The translations under genes were made by a program, and so were the position numbers. From NCBI RefSeq assembly GCF_001717505.1, contig NZ_CP017037.1, positions 1,068,501 through 1,132,500 on the forward strand: 64,000 bases of DNA, read 5' to 3'. Source of the DNA: Dialister pneumosintes (GTDB lineage Bacteria > Bacillota > Negativicutes > Veillonellales > Dialisteraceae). Positions 1 to 9,153 of the stretch are shown piece by piece. The notes under the pieces were generated by a model. It was given only the letters and a program-made list of their open reading frames with translations, ran no database searches and was not told where the DNA came from. Position 1 is the stretch's first letter. Each line of letters starts with the position of its first letter.

Positions 1-1388
1 ATCATATCTTCAACGATACCATCATAAATAATACCGTTTTGTGCATCTACGGTTACATCCTGTCCATCTTTTAAAGTTAATGTAGCTTCCACACTGCGGC
101 TCTTAGTACCTACTACGCAAGGAATTCCTAATTCACGAGATACAATAGATGCATGACAAGTCATTCCTCCTGCATCAGTAATAATAGCTACCGCTTTCTT
201 CATTGCAGGAACCCAGTCCGGAGATGTCATCGGAGTTACAAGAATTTCACCCTTCTTAAACTTTTCAATATCTTCCGGATTAGTAATAACATGTACTTTA
301 CCTGCTACTAAACCGGGAGAGGCAGGAAGTCCCTTAACAAGTACCTTATGATCTGTTGTAATATTCACTTTCTTTTCTTCCTTTGTATCTTTATTTCTTC
401 TGGACCATACAGTTTCCGGACGTGCTTGTAAAATCCAGATTCTGTTTTTATGATCAACAGCCCATTCCATATCCATATAGCAACCATAGTGCTTTTCAAT
501 AGCACGAGCATATCCGGCTAATTCTGCCAACTGTTCATCAGTAATAACCTGCGTTCTTGCTAGCTCGTCAGAAACTTTACGCTCTTCTACACCACCATTG
601 GGAAGACGTACTAATTCTACTGCTTTATCATTAATTTGCTTGGAACGAATGCTTAAGTCACTCTTGTTGATAACGAAATTATCCGGTGTAACAGTTCCCT
701 GTACTACAAATTCACCTAACCCCCAAGAACCTTCTACCATAATGCAATCATCCTCACCGGTTGCAAGGTTTACAGTAAACATAACACCTGCTGCTTTAGC
801 GTCCGCCATCATTTGAATAGCTGCTGATAAAGCTACGTTTTCATGGTCATAACCTTGTTTTGCACGATAATAAACTGCACGATCTGTAAAGGTAGATGCA
901 TAACATTCTTTTACCTTACGAATTACTTCTTCTTTTCCATGCACATTTAAGTAAGTATCTTGCTGCCCTGCAAAAGATGCATCAGGAAGATCTTCAGCCG
1001 TTGCACTGGAACGAACTGCAACAAAAGGATTGTGTTCTCCTACTTTTTTTGCTAATTCTTCATAAGCAGCTGCAATAGCATCCGCTAAATCCTTTGGCAT
1101 TTCTGCACCCATGATACTTTCACGAATGCGTGTGCATACATCATGCAACTCCACACTGTCTTCCACGTCATTAAGTCCTTCAAGAAGCTCATGAATCTTA
1201 TGATTTTGACCTGTCACATCCATAAAATAACGGTATGCGTTAGCGGTGGTAGCGTATCCATAAGGAACCGGTACTTTTGTTTCACTAGTAAGTTCACCTA
1301 AAGAAGAAGATTTCCCTCCAACTAAACCTACATCGGCTCTACGCAACTCATCAAACCACAATACATATTCGTTTTCTCTTTTGTCCAT
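1..1388 (-). CDS. ppsA: Phosphoenolpyruvate synthase, 5' part (gene runs off the window)
   Basis: Catalyses ATP-dependent conversion of pyruvate to PEP for gluconeogenesis from lactate or pyruvate. Only the first ~462 residues are present; the 3' end lies left of position 1. The N-terminal ATP-grasp domain begins with YVLWFDELRRADVG and the GGKSSSLGEL loop. The swivelling phosphohistidine domain is recognised by GGMTCHASIVSRELGIPC near residue 425, where His carries the phosphate. The C-terminal PEP/pyruvate barrel is missing. Start: two ATGs are adjacent (1391 and 1388); the second sits 6 nt after AGGAGG and is preferred. The N-terminus fits PEP synthase better than pyruvate phosphate dikinase. 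It stands alone behind its own promoter. Confidence 0.9.
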   Translation of the reverse strand, partial: MDKRENEYVLWFDELRRADVGLVGGKSSSLGELTSETKVPVPYGYATTANAYRYFMDVTGQNHKIHELLEGLNDVEDSVELHDVCTRIRESIMGAEMPKDLADAIAAAYEELAKKVGEHNPFVAVRSSATAEDLPDASFAGQQDTYLNVHGKEEVIRKVKECYASTFTDRAVYYRAKQGYDHENVALSAAIQMMADAKAAGVMFTVNLATGEDDCIMVEGSWGLGEFVVQGTVTPDNFVINKSDLSIRSKQINDKAVELVRLPNGGVEERKVSDELARTQVITDEQLAELAGYARAIEKHYGCYMDMEWAVDHKNRIWILQARPETVWSRRNKDTKEEKKVNITTDHKVLVKGLPASPGLVAGKVHVITNPEDIEKFKKGEILVTPMTSPDWVPAMKKAVAIITDAGGMTCHASIVSRELGIPCVVGTKSRSVEATLTLKDGQDVTVDAQNGIIYDGIVEDM

Positions 1389-1466
1389 CATAATCCTCCT
1401 AGAACATATGACTACTGACGATTGTACATGCATAAAGTATACACGTTTATCTTTTCTATACTAATT

Positions 1467-1495
1467 ATGGTATACCACAGCATTTAGACTGTCAA
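1467..1495 (-). promoter_or_regulatory. Candidate promoter of the PEP synthase gene
   Basis: On the minus strand TTGACA (1495-1490) and TACCAT (1472-1467) are separated by exactly 17 nt, about 75 nt before the start codon. The -35 is perfect and the -10 matches 4 of 6 positions. The palindrome GGTATACC overlaps the -10 and could be an operator, but this is inference. Confidence 0.5.
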
Positions 1496-1730
1496 ATCTG
1501 TTTTAGTTATCATATTATGCATTTATATTATTGAAACTGGTATTTATTTATCTATTTAGTACCTTTTAAAAAGATTGTACTCATTATGACAATACTTATA
1601 CAATTAATTATTGTATATTACGTGTTTTATTTTTAAAAAAGAGTATGCTTATTATATATTTTTTATGTGTACTCCCAAAAGATAAATAGAATGCCATCGG
1701 TATCTTTTATAAGTTGACTATCACAAAATA
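1496..1730. other. AT-rich intergenic stretch, no gene seen
   Basis: This AT-rich stretch lies between the PEP synthase promoter and the PBP1A terminator. I see no ORF with a ribosome site, no tRNA and no structured RNA in it. Confidence 0.6.
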
Positions 1731-1767
1731 AAAATGAGACGTATCATAAACAGATACGCCTCATTTT
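1731..1767 (-). terminator. Rho-independent terminator after the PBP1A gene
   Basis: A 15-bp stem with one mismatch (arms 1731-1745 and 1753-1767, AAAATGAG...CGTATC) begins 2 nt past the stop codon. On the minus strand the far arm runs into a T-rich tract. Confidence 0.85.
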
Positions 1768-1768
1768 A

Positions 1769-3871
1769 CTATTCTTCAACAGACTGTCCCGCCACTTTAT
1801 CCAACAATGTCTTCCCTACTTTTTCAGCAGAGTTATTCGCTTTATCTGCTAAAGACTCTTTCTTATTCTTATCTTCAGAGGAGTCTTTCTTATTATCCTT
1901 CTCTTTGCTCTTATCTTTTTTATCTTTATTTTCCTTCTCAGTTTCAGCTTGTGACCTGCCTATTTCATTTCTGATAGATGGTGGAATATCAAAATTACCA
2001 CTCCCCATTCGGGAAACAACTTGCCCCATAAAATCTCTCCAAATAGTAGCAGGTATAGTACCTCCGGTATAACCGGCATCCGTACCCGTATCATCACCAA
2101 TCCATACTGCAGTTACCAACTCCGGTGTATATCCGACAAACCACGCATCATGCTCTTGATCGGTAGTTCCTGTCTTACCTGCCATAGCAGTGCCAATATA
2201 AGCTCCGCCACCGGTTCCACGAAGAACTACTTGCTCTAACATAGCATTCAAACGTTGTACCGCTGTCTCCTCTAATACACGTTCCTCTTTGGGTGTTTCG
2301 TTATGATCCTCCAATACATTACCATTGCGATCTTCTACTCGAAGAATAACTCGTGGTTGTACCAATTTTCCATTATTTGCAAAAACACTATAAGCTTTTG
2401 CCATATCCCATAAAGAAACGCCTTTAGTAAGACCGCCAAGTGCAGATGCTAAATTACCATCATTATAAGGACCACTTTCTACAAGACTGGAAATTCCACA
2501 TTTTTTAGCGGTTTCTAATACATTTGACATACCCACCTTATTTGCCAAATTGACAGTTGGAATATTTAAAGAGTGTACCAATGCTTCTGTCATTGTTACC
2601 GGAGCACTTGTAGTCCCTGCATAGTTCTTAGGGGACCAACCACCAAAAGTTACTCTTTCATTCCCCAACATAGATAAAGGACTCATTCCCGCTTCCAATG
2701 CAGTTACATAAGTAAAAGGTTTAAATGCAGATCCCGGTTGACGATACATTTGCACCGCACGATTAAACTGATCTTCACCACGTCCACCAACCATAGCTTT
2801 CACATTACCTGTTTTAGCTTCAATAGTAATTAAAGCCCCTTGAGGTTGTGTTAATCCATTAGCGTCTTTATCCCCTGCAGGAAGCCCCTGTTTAACCGCT
2901 GCTTCTGCTTCTTTTTGCATATCCAAGTCCAATGTCGTATAAATCTTTAACCCCTCTTTATAAACAACATCGGAATCATATTTATCACTGATTGTTTGAA
3001 TAACATAAGAAACAAAATAAGACGCAAAATTATTACTTTCATTAGAGTTTGGCTGCATCAAACCTAAATCGGCATTCTTAGCTTCTTCAGCTTGTTCAGG
3101 AGTAATATATCCATATTTAGCCATTTGATCCAATACTAACCCTTGTCTATATTTGGCCGCTTCCAAGCTTCTAAACGGAGAATAGTAATTAGGACTATTA
3201 GGGAGTCCCGCCAATAATGCACACTGTGCTAAGTTTAAATCTTTAACATCTTTACCAAAATAAATATGTGAAGCAGTTTGTGCCCCATAAGCACCTTGTC
3301 CAAAATAAATTTGATTAATATACATTTCAAGAATTTCTTTTTTCGTATATTTATTTTCAATTTCTATAGCAAGAACTGCTTCTAAAAGTTTTCTCTTAAT
3401 AGTCTGATCTTGTGACAAGAATGCATTACGTGCTAACTGCTGTGTAATAGTTGACCCGCCTTGTCCTGTTGAATTACCGGATATGATATTCTTATATATC
3501 GCTCGTAAAATCCCACGCGGGTCAATACCATGATGTTGATAAAAACGCACATCTTCTGCTGCAATAAATCCGTTTTGCAGATTTTCAGGAATTTCATCAA
3601 TACTGACCGGCAATCGATTCTGTTCTGCATGTACTGTAGTAATTAATTTCCCATTACAATCAAAAATTTGTGAAGATATTTCCGGACGGAAGTTTTGACT
3701 CACATCCGGTAAAGTACCTGTTACAGATAATAAAAATCCGGCACCTGCACCTGTAAAACAAATTACACAAATAATAAGAAGTGCAGTAATTAATTTTTTC
3801 CATAAAGGCTTTTTATCTCGTACCGCTCTCCGATAACGATTTCGTGTAGATTGAATTTCTGAATTTTTCAT
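1769..3871 (-). CDS. Class A penicillin-binding protein (PBP1A)
   Basis: Bifunctional peptidoglycan glycosyltransferase/transpeptidase anchored in the inner membrane. Using the ATG at 3871 (700 aa), one N-terminal TM segment is at about residues 25-50. The GT51 domain follows, with EDVRFYQHHG (catalytic Glu ~106) and GQGGSTITQQLARN. The transpeptidase domain shows the SxxK box in PGSAFKPF (Ser ~381), HSLN (~434) and KTGTT (~566). The last ~65 residues are a Lys/Glu/Asp-rich low-complexity tail, common in Negativicutes PBPs. An in-frame ATG 33 nt upstream (3904) lacks a usable ribosome site, while the chosen one has AGGGG 5 nt before it. Monocistronic with its own terminator. Confidence 0.93.
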   Translation of the reverse strand: MKNSEIQSTRNRYRRAVRDKKPLWKKLITALLIICVICFTGAGAGFLLSVTGTLPDVSQNFRPEISSQIFDCNGKLITTVHAEQNRLPVSIDEIPENLQNGFIAAEDVRFYQHHGIDPRGILRAIYKNIISGNSTGQGGSTITQQLARNAFLSQDQTIKRKLLEAVLAIEIENKYTKKEILEMYINQIYFGQGAYGAQTASHIYFGKDVKDLNLAQCALLAGLPNSPNYYSPFRSLEAAKYRQGLVLDQMAKYGYITPEQAEEAKNADLGLMQPNSNESNNFASYFVSYVIQTISDKYDSDVVYKEGLKIYTTLDLDMQKEAEAAVKQGLPAGDKDANGLTQPQGALITIEAKTGNVKAMVGGRGEDQFNRAVQMYRQPGSAFKPFTYVTALEAGMSPLSMLGNERVTFGGWSPKNYAGTTSAPVTMTEALVHSLNIPTVNLANKVGMSNVLETAKKCGISSLVESGPYNDGNLASALGGLTKGVSLWDMAKAYSVFANNGKLVQPRVILRVEDRNGNVLEDHNETPKEERVLEETAVQRLNAMLEQVVLRGTGGGAYIGTAMAGKTGTTDQEHDAWFVGYTPELVTAVWIGDDTGTDAGYTGGTIPATIWRDFMGQVVSRMGSGNFDIPPSIRNEIGRSQAETEKENKDKKDKSKEKDNKKDSSEDKNKKESLADKANNSAEKVGKTLLDKVAGQSVEE

Positions 3872-4002
3872 AATAGCCCCTAAGTCATATCGACTAGAAA
3901 ACATAAATTCTTATAAAAACCCTCTATTTAAAAGAAAGTTTAAAATGCTTAACTTCACTAATTATAGCATATAGTCCCTTAATATAAGCTTATTTTAAGT
4001 AC

Positions 4003-5214
4003 TTAATTTTGGAATTGTTTTTGATAAGAAATTGCAAAAGAACGCATCAATAAAATCATGTTTGTCGGCGATAAAAGAGCATCTATATCTGCTGCAGAAT
4101 GAATGATTATCTCCTCTTTTAAAAGATATTTTTCAAAAGCAACTTGTATTTGTTCCACCTCATATTGACGAACAGGTAATTCTACTTCTTTTCCTTCTAT
4201 CAATTTCATTAATACTTTCATAACTACCGGTCTAAAGAAATATTCCATAAAACAACTCTCAATCCAATAAGTATGTATTGTTTTATGAAATCTTGCTGTT
4301 AACGGCATAAATTGCATATATAAAGATACCCCATCATAATAGCCGCCCCAAAAATCACTAAAAGCAATATCATATTCGCCATCTTTCTGCTGCTTTACGA
4401 ACTCCAATGCATCGGCTTCTATAATGTGAATCTTATCTTTATGTGGAAATTGAATTAATATTTTATCTTTAAATAAAGAAATTACATCCGGATTTTTTTC
4501 GATAATGGTGACACTTTCTACATTTTCTTTTGCCGCTACCATAAATGCATAATAGCCAAGTCCCAATCCATATGTAATCACCTTACCATGTGCCAAGTCT
4601 ATATCCTTTTGCATGGACTCAATTTCACTCACAACTACACTCATCCACACATTCCCATTTTCTAAAAGAGCTGGAAAATATATCTTTCTATCAAAAAAAC
4701 CTAATTTTGCGTAAAAGAACGGATTGCTTTTATCATATGTTTGGTAGTATGCCTGAAAAAACTCATACGGCAAGGTATCTTTGGTAGAAAGAGTAATTGC
4801 CCCACAAGTTGTTGTATCTAATTTCACATTTTTATAATAAGGATTATCGGTAATAGACTCATAAGAATAATAGTGGATATGTTTTGAAATTTTATCAAAA
4901 ACTTCCTCCATGAAATCTTCCGGGTTCCATATAGAAGTTAATTCATTATAAGGTGCAATTGGATTTTCCCCCTCATAAAGCTGATAAGCTACCTCACGAA
5001 TATCTTCGCCAAACCCACAAGCTGTTATTGCATCAATTAAGTATTCTAATTTTTCTTTCTTATCAACACTTTCTACAAGTGTTTCCATATTCTCTAAATA
5101 AAGATGATCGGAAACGGCTCCTAACAAAAGATCATTGCATATACTTGCAATCAAAAAATGTTCCCATAATTCTTGGCATCGTTGTTGTATTTCTACAGTC
5201 TGCTGTACTTTCAT
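4003..5214 (-). CDS. SAM-binding Rossmann-fold protein, function unknown
   Basis: A 403-residue cytoplasmic protein. The N-terminal half (~170 aa) is helical with no motif I recognise. Around residue 215 there is a class I methyltransferase/spermidine-synthase-like nucleotide site: VITYGLGLGYYAF (glycine-rich loop), then VTIIEKNPDV (acidic end of strand 2) and IHIIEADALEF, followed by YDIAFSDFWGGYYDG. The Rossmann fold is well supported; substrate and even catalysis are not. The ATG at 5214 is chosen because GGAG lies 6 nt before it; the ATG 12 nt upstream has no ribosome site. It is separated from rsmG by a terminator and is probably transcribed alone. Confidence 0.7.
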   Translation of the reverse strand: MKVQQTVEIQQRCQELWEHFLIASICNDLLLGAVSDHLYLENMETLVESVDKKEKLEYLIDAITACGFGEDIREVAYQLYEGENPIAPYNELTSIWNPEDFMEEVFDKISKHIHYYSYESITDNPYYKNVKLDTTTCGAITLSTKDTLPYEFFQAYYQTYDKSNPFFYAKLGFFDRKIYFPALLENGNVWMSVVVSEIESMQKDIDLAHGKVITYGLGLGYYAFMVAAKENVESVTIIEKNPDVISLFKDKILIQFPHKDKIHIIEADALEFVKQQKDGEYDIAFSDFWGGYYDGVSLYMQFMPLTARFHKTIHTYWIESCFMEYFFRPVVMKVLMKLIEGKEVELPVRQYEVEQIQVAFEKYLLKEEIIIHSAADIDALLSPTNMILLMRSFAISYQKQFQN

Positions 5215-5260
5215 GATGTTCTCCATCCATAAAATTATTTGTTTTTATTATACATGATAT

Positions 5261-5300
5261 AAAAAGCTGCAATGAAAAATTTCTCTCATTACAGCTTTTA
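5261..5300 (-). terminator. Terminator after mnmG-rsmG
   Basis: The hairpin with arms AAAAGCTGCAATGA and TCATTACAGCTTTT begins a few bases after the rsmG stop and is followed on the minus strand by a short T-run. Confidence 0.8.
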
Positions 5301-5306
5301 TACTAT

Positions 5307-6008
5307 TTACTTGATAGGATGGCGTTCCGCTTCCCCTGCTTTTCTAGGAAATCGTGTAGGTGTAACCCCATTTTTCTTAATATAGAGAATAGCTCGTTGC
5401 TCTCCGGATGGTAATGTTAACTCTTTAACAGCATCTACAGACGCATGCATACAATGTAAAATCGATTGTGACTCTCCCAATTCCGTTTCTGCTCCCGGAC
5501 CTTTCATCGCTGCAAAAAAACCGCCTTTTTTTACAAAAGGCAATGCCCATTCAGAAATTACGGGTAAAGATTTTACCGCTCTGGCAGTAACTACATCAAA
5601 TGCATCTCGATAAACGGGCTGTATAGCTGCATCTTCGGCACGGCTATGTACAACCTCTACATTTCTAAGACATAATAACTCTACCGCTTCTTGTATAAAA
5701 GAAAGCTTTTTTCTAATCGCATCCATTAATACGACCTGCATATCCGGTCGCAAAATCGCTAAAACAACACCCGGAAATCCTGCTCCTGTACCTAAATCAA
5801 GTATTCGCCCTTGTTCGGGAAAATATTTTTTGTCATATACAGTCAAAGAGTCATATATATTTTTTATCATACTTTCTTGTAAATCTTTAATACCGGTAAG
5901 ATTCATGACCTTGTTTTTTTCCATAACTAAGTCATTATACTTTATAAGTAACTCTGCTCTTTCCAAACTTATAAATGCAAAGGACTTTACTATATCTTGC
6001 GCTGTCAT
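5307..6008 (-). CDS. rsmG: 16S rRNA m7G527 methyltransferase RsmG (GidB)
   Basis: Methylates N7 of G527 in 16S rRNA; loss of this activity gives low-level streptomycin resistance in other bacteria. The 233 aa length is normal for the family. The SAM site reads RILDLGTGAGFPGVVLAI, followed by VVLMDAIRKKLSFI and VVHSRAED; DVVTARAVKSLP matches the RsmG catalytic region. Its start codon overlaps the mnmG stop by 4 nt (ATGA), so translation is probably coupled. The mnmG-rsmG pair is conserved in bacteria, often near the origin of replication. Confidence 0.96.
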   Translation of the reverse strand: MTAQDIVKSFAFISLERAELLIKYNDLVMEKNKVMNLTGIKDLQESMIKNIYDSLTVYDKKYFPEQGRILDLGTGAGFPGVVLAILRPDMQVVLMDAIRKKLSFIQEAVELLCLRNVEVVHSRAEDAAIQPVYRDAFDVVTARAVKSLPVISEWALPFVKKGGFFAAMKGPGAETELGESQSILHCMHASVDAVKELTLPSGEQRAILYIKKNGVTPTRFPRKAGEAERHPIK

Positions 6009-7879
6009 TTAGAAACTCCCTTACGTTGCTTTAAATACACCATAAGTACTGTCATATCAGCCGGTGATACACCGGATATACGAGCTGCTTGCCCTAAAGA
6101 TAACGGACGTATTTTATCTAATTTTTGTCTAGCTTCTATTGTAATACCTTCTATATGTAAGTAGTCAATATCTCGCGGAATTTTTTCATTCTCCATACGT
6201 GCGGCTTTGGTAATCGCTTTTTCTTGCCGTGCAATATACCCTTCATACTTAACAATAATTTCCATTTCTTCTGTAGCATCTAAACTAAACGGTGTGCAAC
6301 CTAAAAATGTAACCATTTTTTCATAAGTCATTTCCGGACGTTTTAATATTTGATCTGCGCCAATACCTGTCGTAATAGGTGCTGAATTAGCCGACTTTAA
6401 TGCGTCATTAGTTGTTTGCGTAGGGGTAAATCGCTTTGTACGAATATAAGTAAGTGCTTCTTCCAGTCTTGCCTGTCTTTCCAAAAAACGTTGATATCTC
6501 TCTTCTGTAACCAACCCAATTTGATATCCTTTTTCTGTAAGCCTAAGATCTGCGTTATCTTGACGAAGAATCAATCGATACTCACTACGACTTGTCATCA
6601 TGCGATAAGGTTCATTCGTACCTCTTGTAACCAAGTCATCAATAAGAGAACCGATATATGCTTCATGACGAGCTAAAATAAACGGTTCTTTCCCTTGAAT
6701 CTTTAATGCTGCATTAATACCTGCCATAAGCCCTTGGGCTGCAGCCTCTTCATAACCGGAAGTACCGTTAGATTGTCCTGCAGAATATAGCCCAGGAAGA
6801 GATTTTAATTCCAAAGTCGGATATAACTGTAACGGATCGAGTAAATCATATTCAATCGCATAAGCAGCACGCATAATTTGTACATTTTCAAGACCGGGAA
6901 TTGTACGTAAAAAAGCATATTGCACATCAATAGGAAGGGAGGTCGACATCCCTTGTACATACATTTCATTTGTTTCCATACCTTCCGGTTCAACAAATAA
7001 TTGATGTTGCTTTTTATCAGCAAAACGCACAATTTTATCTTCAATAGAAGGACAATATCTGGCACCTACACCATCAATCAACCCGGAAAACATAGGCGCT
7101 CTGGATAAATTAGCACGAATAATACTATGCGTAGTCTCATTTGTATAAGTCAGCCAACAAGTAGCATGATTTCTATCGACATCTTCATCCATAAAAGAAA
7201 AAGAATGATGATCCGGATCTCCTTCTTCCAATGACATATTTTCTAAAGTAAGAGTACGCTTATCTACACGACAAGGTGTTCCCGTTTTAAATCTCAGAAG
7301 TTTAATTCCATGCTTACGAAGATTTTCAGAAAATCCGGTACTGGGACGCATACCACTCGGTCCCCCTTTATACTTATGGTCACCGGTAATAATAGCACTT
7401 TCCAAGTAGGTTCCCGTACAAAGAATAACCGCTTTGGCACGGTATACTTCCCCTAACTCGGATATAACACCGCAAATGCGACCGTGTTCTTCCAATACAT
7501 CTATAATCATCATCTGTTTTAAATCCAGATGTTCTGTATTCTCTACCACCTTTTTCATATAACGATGGTAAGCACCTTTATCAGACTGTGCACGAAGTGC
7601 ATATACAGCCGGACCTTTGCTTCGATTTAACATGCGCATTTGAATAGCGGTTGCATCTGCAGCCATTCCCATTTCACCGCCCAGTGCATCCAGCTCTTTT
7701 ACCAAATGACTTTTCCCCGGTCCCCCAATAGCAGGATTGCAGGGCATCATAGCTACATTATCTAAAGAAATTGTCGTAAGTAAAGTCTTGCATCCCATAC
7801 GAGCCGCTGCCAAAGCAGCTTCACAGCCTGCATGTCCTGCTCCAACAACAATGACATCATAGCTATCAATCAAATACAT
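6005..7879 (-). CDS. mnmG: tRNA U34 carboxymethylaminomethyl-modifying enzyme MnmG (GidA)
   Basis: FAD- and NADH-dependent subunit that, with MnmE, installs the (carboxymethyl)aminomethyl group at C5 of wobble U34. The 624 aa length is typical. FAD is bound by DVIVVGAGHAGCEAALAAARMG at the N-terminus. Family signatures include MPCNPAIGGPGKSHLV with the catalytic Cys, GTGTYLES-like CTGTYLES, and the C-terminal GASID-like helical domain ending RISGVSPADMTVLMVYLK. Ribosome site GAAGG lies 7 nt before ATG. MnmE is not adjacent: the upstream neighbour is a divergent thioredoxin gene. Confidence 0.97.
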   Translation of the reverse strand: MYLIDSYDVIVVGAGHAGCEAALAAARMGCKTLLTTISLDNVAMMPCNPAIGGPGKSHLVKELDALGGEMGMAADATAIQMRMLNRSKGPAVYALRAQSDKGAYHRYMKKVVENTEHLDLKQMMIIDVLEEHGRICGVISELGEVYRAKAVILCTGTYLESAIITGDHKYKGGPSGMRPSTGFSENLRKHGIKLLRFKTGTPCRVDKRTLTLENMSLEEGDPDHHSFSFMDEDVDRNHATCWLTYTNETTHSIIRANLSRAPMFSGLIDGVGARYCPSIEDKIVRFADKKQHQLFVEPEGMETNEMYVQGMSTSLPIDVQYAFLRTIPGLENVQIMRAAYAIEYDLLDPLQLYPTLELKSLPGLYSAGQSNGTSGYEEAAAQGLMAGINAALKIQGKEPFILARHEAYIGSLIDDLVTRGTNEPYRMMTSRSEYRLILRQDNADLRLTEKGYQIGLVTEERYQRFLERQARLEEALTYIRTKRFTPTQTTNDALKSANSAPITTGIGADQILKRPEMTYEKMVTFLGCTPFSLDATEEMEIIVKYEGYIARQEKAITKAARMENEKIPRDIDYLHIEGITIEARQKLDKIRPLSLGQAARISGVSPADMTVLMVYLKQRKGVSK

Positions 7880-7999
7880 TTTTTAACCTTCTTTCCCCTC
7901 CTGTCGGGAGGAAACACTCAATCATGATAGTTATTATACAAGTAAACAAGTAGCAAATAAAGAGCAGGATTAACCTATTATGTGTATTTATATTTTCTC

Positions 8000-8027
8000 T
8001 TGCTATTTTTTTACTTTGCGTTATACT
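8000..8027 (+). promoter_or_regulatory. Candidate trxA promoter
   Basis: TTGCTA (8000-8005) and TATACT (8022-8027) are spaced 16 nt, about 63 nt before the thioredoxin start. The match is moderate in a very AT-rich region. Confidence 0.4.
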
Positions 8028-8090
8028 ATATATAGATTTTTTTAGATATAGTTTCTTCTTTTGAAAAAACTGATTATAAGGGGGTAACTC

Positions 8091-8402
8091 ATGGAAATTA
8101 TACTTACTAAAGATAACTTTGAAACAGAAGTTCTTAAATCTGAAAAACCGGTTCTCGTTGATTTTTGGGCAACTTGGTGCCCGCCCTGTCGATTATTGGG
8201 ACCTGTTATTGCTGAAATTGCAGAAGAACAAATAACATCTTTAAAAGTAGGAAAAGTGGATGTAGATGAGCAAAAAGAACTTGCTTCACAATTTAATATT
8301 ATGAGCATTCCTACCATGATTTTATTTAAAGACGGAAAAGTAGTAAAAGAAATTTTAGGTTACAAACCAAAAGAAGAAATTTTAAAACTTATTAACCTAT
8401 AA
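8091..8402 (+). CDS. trxA: Thioredoxin with a CPPC active site
   Basis: Small (103 aa) cytoplasmic thiol-disulfide oxidoreductase. The thioredoxin core is clear: VLVDFWATWCPPCRLLGPVI, then KVGKVDVDEQKELASQFNI and the cis-proline loop MSIPTMILFKDGK. The redox motif is CPPC (Cys30/Cys33) instead of the usual CGPC. The second-position proline is known to change redox potential in engineered thioredoxins, so it may be tuned differently. Ribosome site AAGGGGG lies 6 nt before ATG. It is divergent from mnmG, with ferritin 137 nt downstream. Confidence 0.92.
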   Translation: MEIILTKDNFETEVLKSEKPVLVDFWATWCPPCRLLGPVIAEIAEEQITSLKVGKVDVDEQKELASQFNIMSIPTMILFKDGKVVKEILGYKPKEEILKLINL

Positions 8403-8538
8403 TAAGGAAATCTAGGAAATTCTCCATGTTTTATACAAACTCTCTATAAATAATTTATAAGTAGAGTTATAATAAAACTAGGCAAACCGTATTGCCATCT
8501 ATTTATACAACACAAGGAGTTGTAAGGAGGAATGTATT

Positions 8539-9033
8539 ATGAAATTAACTGCTTCTATGGAAAAAGCACTCAATGAACAGGTAGTAAAAGAGTTCCATTC
8601 TGCTTATTTATATCTGTCTATGGCAAAAGATATGAAAAGAGAAGGATTCCCGGGATATGCCGCTTGGCTCACAAAACAATACAACGAAGAAAGAGAACAT
8701 GCATTAAAACTTTCTGACTATATTGAAGATCGTGACGGAACTACTGAATTCGGTGCTATTGATGCTATCACTACCCATTTTGAATGTCCGGTAGTCGTAG
8801 CGGAAGCTGCATTAAAACACGAAGAATATATTTCTGATTCCATCCGTACATTGTTTAAAAAAGCAAGAGCTGAGGGAGATTTAGAAACTGAAGTATTCCT
8901 CCAGTGGTATATCACTGAACAGGTAGAAGAAGAAGCTAATGCACATGATGTCCTCTCCGGATTTACAGCTTCTCATGAAGATACCGCAGCACTTCACCAC
9001 TTTGATCATTTCCTCGGAAAGAGAAAAGACTAA
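8539..9033 (+). CDS. ftn: Non-haem ferritin
   Basis: Iron-storage protein forming 24-mer cages with ferroxidase sites. Length 164 aa. Di-iron ligands are visible in order: Glu18 in VKEFHSAYLYLSMA, Glu51/His54 in NEEREHALKL, Glu near 95 in KHEEYI, and the YITEQVEEEA helix with Gln/Glu. It is an FtnA-type ferritin: a bacterioferritin haem-binding Met is not evident. A strong AAGGAGG site lies 8 nt before the ATG, and a TATAAT hexamer at 8468-8473 may be its -10. Its neighbour, thioredoxin, suggests an oxidative-stress grouping, but the two genes may be transcribed separately. Confidence 0.95.
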   Translation: MKLTASMEKALNEQVVKEFHSAYLYLSMAKDMKREGFPGYAAWLTKQYNEEREHALKLSDYIEDRDGTTEFGAIDAITTHFECPVVVAEAALKHEEYISDSIRTLFKKARAEGDLETEVFLQWYITEQVEEEANAHDVLSGFTASHEDTAALHHFDHFLGKRKD

Positions 9034-9046
9034 AAAGTTAAACCGA

Positions 9047-9095
9047 CAAAAACACGTACCTGCTACACACAGAGTGTAAATAGTACGTGTTTTTA
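9047..9095 (+). terminator. Terminator after ferritin
   Basis: A hairpin with arms AAAAACACGTAC (9048-9059) and GTACGTGTTTTT (9083-9094), a loop of about 23 nt and a T-run. Confidence 0.8.
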
Positions 9096-9153
9096 TTTTC
9101 CCCAAAAATAAGATTTCTATATACTTTATATCTTAATTTTAAGATAATTTCAT

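Noticed and set aside
1734..2239. Plus-strand open frames within the PBP1A gene
   Set aside because: Shadow frames of a well-supported gene on the other strand; the Ser/Leu-rich peptide is the antisense of the Lys/Glu-rich tail.
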